DNA from: CANJQH01 sp031368515
Lineage (GTDB): Bacteria > Chloroflexota > Anaerolineae > J036 > Brachytrichaceae
Direction: 5' to 3'
Length of the DNA: 7,872 nucleotides
NCBI GenBank assembly: GCA_031368515.1
Contig: JANMNW010000603.1
Location: forward strand, 1-7,872
Positions 6,785-7,872 of this stretch are shown here, one piece after another; within the stretch, counting starts at the first letter, position 1; each line of letters begins with the position of its first letter. The notes under the pieces are model-generated. The model saw only the letters and a list, made by a program, of their open reading frames with translations, ran no database searches and was not told the DNA's origin. The position numbers were made by a program, and so were the translations under genes.

Positions 6785-7099
6785 ATGAGATTACTGCCCC
6801 ACGCGGCGATGTGCGCTGCACTTGAGCTGGCCGCGTGTGCGTCAGCTTCCCCAACGCCGGACAAAAAGCCGAAGACGCGCGTATTGGCGTTCTCGGTGTC
6901 GGCGGGTCAGCCCGTGCCGCTTGATCAACGCACGACATCTGTCCATGCCGGAAAGGCGCCCTTCACCTCACGCGAGATTGAGCTGGCGCCTGGCAAACAC
7001 ACGATTACTGTGGTGATGGCCGACGCCGCGCATGGGGTGGTGGCGGAGCCCGAGCCGGTCAGCGTGACCGTGCTGGTGGAGCAACGGGGGAAATCGTGA
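6785..7099 (+). CDS. Small predicted lipoprotein with DUF4399-like C-terminal half
   Basis: The 104-residue product begins with a short signal-like segment ending in a lipobox, LAAC (cysteine 18), followed by a Ser/Thr/Pro/Lys linker. This suggests export and lipid anchoring at the outer face of the membrane. The hydrophobic core is poor (His6, Glu14, Cys10), unusual for a signal peptide. Residues 45-100, with VPLDQ, IELAPGKHTITVVMADAAHG and VSVTVLV, resemble the C-terminal part of DUF4399 proteins, a small beta-sandwich family of unknown function; the His-rich N-terminal part of that family is absent. The start is fixed by AAGGAG 8 nt upstream. The TGA overlaps the GTG start of the next gene, implying coupled translation, so the two proteins may act together. 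The family assignment is from remembered pattern and is tentative; the lipoprotein call is firmer. Confidence 0.65.
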   Translation: MRLLPHAAMCAALELAACASASPTPDKKPKTRVLAFSVSAGQPVPLDQRTTSVHAGKAPFTSREIELAPGKHTITVVMADAAHGVVAEPEPVSVTVLVEQRGKS

Positions 7100-7794
7100 A
7101 TGCGATAAACGCCGCTGTAGCGCGACCCGCTGCGCCGCGCCAGACGCTGGCTGCGGCGCTGGCCGGAGTGTGGTTGCCTGGTGCGTTTGTGCTGACCGTG
7201 GCGACGGTCATGGCCGTGCAGCGGCTGCTCGGACCGGCCATGGTGATCGAGGAGACGCGCGGCGCGCTGTTGCTGATCAGCATTGGTGTGGCCTGGTTGG
7301 GCCTGGCTGGTGCATTCTGGTTGCGCCGCGTGGCGCGCCTCGCCGGCCTGACTGTGCCACGCAGTGCAATGCTGATGACGGCCGTCGCGCACGCCGTGCT
7401 GACCGTGGCCGCCGTCTTTGTCCTTGGCCGTCTAGAGGGGTACTTTGTCGAAGAGGGCCATGCCACGATCCCGCTGCACAACCTGTTTACGCTGCTGTTT
7501 GTTCCGGCAGTGCTGGCCTGTGCCGGGCTGTTGTGCGCCAGCGCCGCTCTGGCGTTGCGCGTGCGGCCGTTGACGAGACGGCTTGCCTTGCGCGGCGGCC
7601 TGGCAGCTGCGCTGACTTTTCTTGCGCTCAATGTGCTGCAAGATCTGCTGGGCCGCCGCGTGGGCGGGCCCAACGCCAAAGCCACCGCCACCATGATCAC
7701 CGTCGCGCTGATCGGTAATCTAGGCGCCGCAATGGCGATGAGCATCGTCGTCGTGCGTGAGTTGCGCGCCTGGAGCAGCCATGAGCCGGTTTGA
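7096..7794 (+). CDS. Six-helix integral membrane protein, function unknown
   Basis: The 232-residue product starts at GTG 7096, whose last two bases are part of the TGA stop of the lipoprotein gene (GTGA overlap); a G-rich CGGGGGAAA lies just upstream as a possible ribosome site. Hydrophobic segments at about 24-44, 57-77, 91-110, 129-150, 166-184 and 198-220 suggest six transmembrane helices with short loops. Basic residues cluster at 77-81 and 155-166. The third loop has the polar stretch EGYFVEEGHATIPLHN, with acidic residues and two histidines that could bind a ligand or metal; this is speculation. I do not recognise a family. The overlap with a lipoprotein gene suggests an envelope complex. 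A long antisense frame (7745-7059) is a GC-driven shadow. Confidence 0.75.
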   Translation: MNAINAAVARPAAPRQTLAAALAGVWLPGAFVLTVATVMAVQRLLGPAMVIEETRGALLLISIGVAWLGLAGAFWLRRVARLAGLTVPRSAMLMTAVAHAVLTVAAVFVLGRLEGYFVEEGHATIPLHNLFTLLFVPAVLACAGLLCASAALALRVRPLTRRLALRGGLAAALTFLALNVLQDLLGRRVGGPNAKATATMITVALIGNLGAAMAMSIVVVRELRAWSSHEPV

Positions 7795-7826
7795 CATGAT
7801 TGCCCTCGCGCAGCGGGCGGTGAGCC

Positions 7827-7872
7827 ATGCCTGACTCGGTGCCTGTGATCGCCTTCATCATCGGCTCGGTGC
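7827..7872 (+). CDS. Start of a further gene, truncated by the window end
   Basis: From ATG 7827 the frame stays open for 15 codons to the window edge and reads MPDSVPVIAFIIGSV, a polar tip followed by a hydrophobic stretch as in a membrane protein or signal anchor. It starts 32 nt after the preceding stop on the same strand, so it is a likely operon member. Only a weak purine-rich GGGCGGTGAG precedes it. Too little is visible to assign a function. Confidence 0.4.
   Translation, partial: MPDSVPVIAFIIGSV

Noticed and set aside
7059..7745. Minus-strand 228-codon frame
   Set aside because: Antisense to the six-helix membrane protein; very rich in Ala, Arg, Ser and Thr, as expected from the complement of GC-rich hydrophobic codons.
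7781..7834. 17-codon plus-strand frame MSRFDMIALAQRAVSHA overlapping the end of the membrane protein gene
   Set aside because: Very short, with no ribosome site of its own and overlapping the preceding stop; the frame from 7827 to the window end is a better candidate for the next gene.

Overview
The window is a GC-rich bacterial fragment, most likely from a Chloroflexota (Anaerolineae-like) genome. Three things point there. The MreB-type protein reads like the MreB homologues I associate with that phylum (for example PYGVTSVERRAV and GRDQVSGLPQTI). A large surface protein ends in a long Thr-Pro tail of the TPTPTATPT kind, common in Anaerolineae exoproteins. Most genes lack a clear Shine-Dalgarno site. 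The assignment rests on recognition of sequence style, not on a phylogeny.

Layout. (1) Positions 1-3670, minus strand: one very long open gene, cut by the window edge at its 3' end. It has a cytosolic N-terminus, one transmembrane helix, a FecR-like domain, a beta-rich linker, nine tandem HYR (hyalin repeat, Ig-like) modules spaced exactly 79 residues apart, and a Thr/Pro-rich tail encoded by 39- and 42-nt tandem repeats. Apparent plus-strand frames across this region, rich in Arg, Val or Gly, are antisense shadows. (2) Positions 3671-3948: a divergent intergenic region with a consensus-like -10 box for the minus-strand gene, two short dyads and a cluster of CTACG pentamers. (3) Positions 3949-6715, plus strand: a GT39/PMT_2-type multi-pass membrane glycosyltransferase followed after 16 nt by an MreB-family actin homologue, probably one operon. 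No mreC or mreD is visible. (4) Positions 6716-6784: a short spacer with a small hairpin and a strong ribosome binding site. (5) Positions 6785-7794: a small predicted lipoprotein, with a DUF4399-like C-terminal half, overlapping by a GTGA junction a six-helix membrane protein I do not recognise. (6) From 7827: the first codons of another gene, cut by the window end.

Taken together the window concerns the cell envelope: a membrane-anchored modular surface protein, a lipid-sugar-dependent glycosyltransferase, a cytoskeletal filament protein, a lipoprotein and an integral membrane protein. A functional link between the minus-strand surface protein and the plus-strand glycosyltransferase/MreB pair is inferred from divergent arrangement only. 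I see no RNA genes, CRISPR arrays, insertion sequences or attachment sites.
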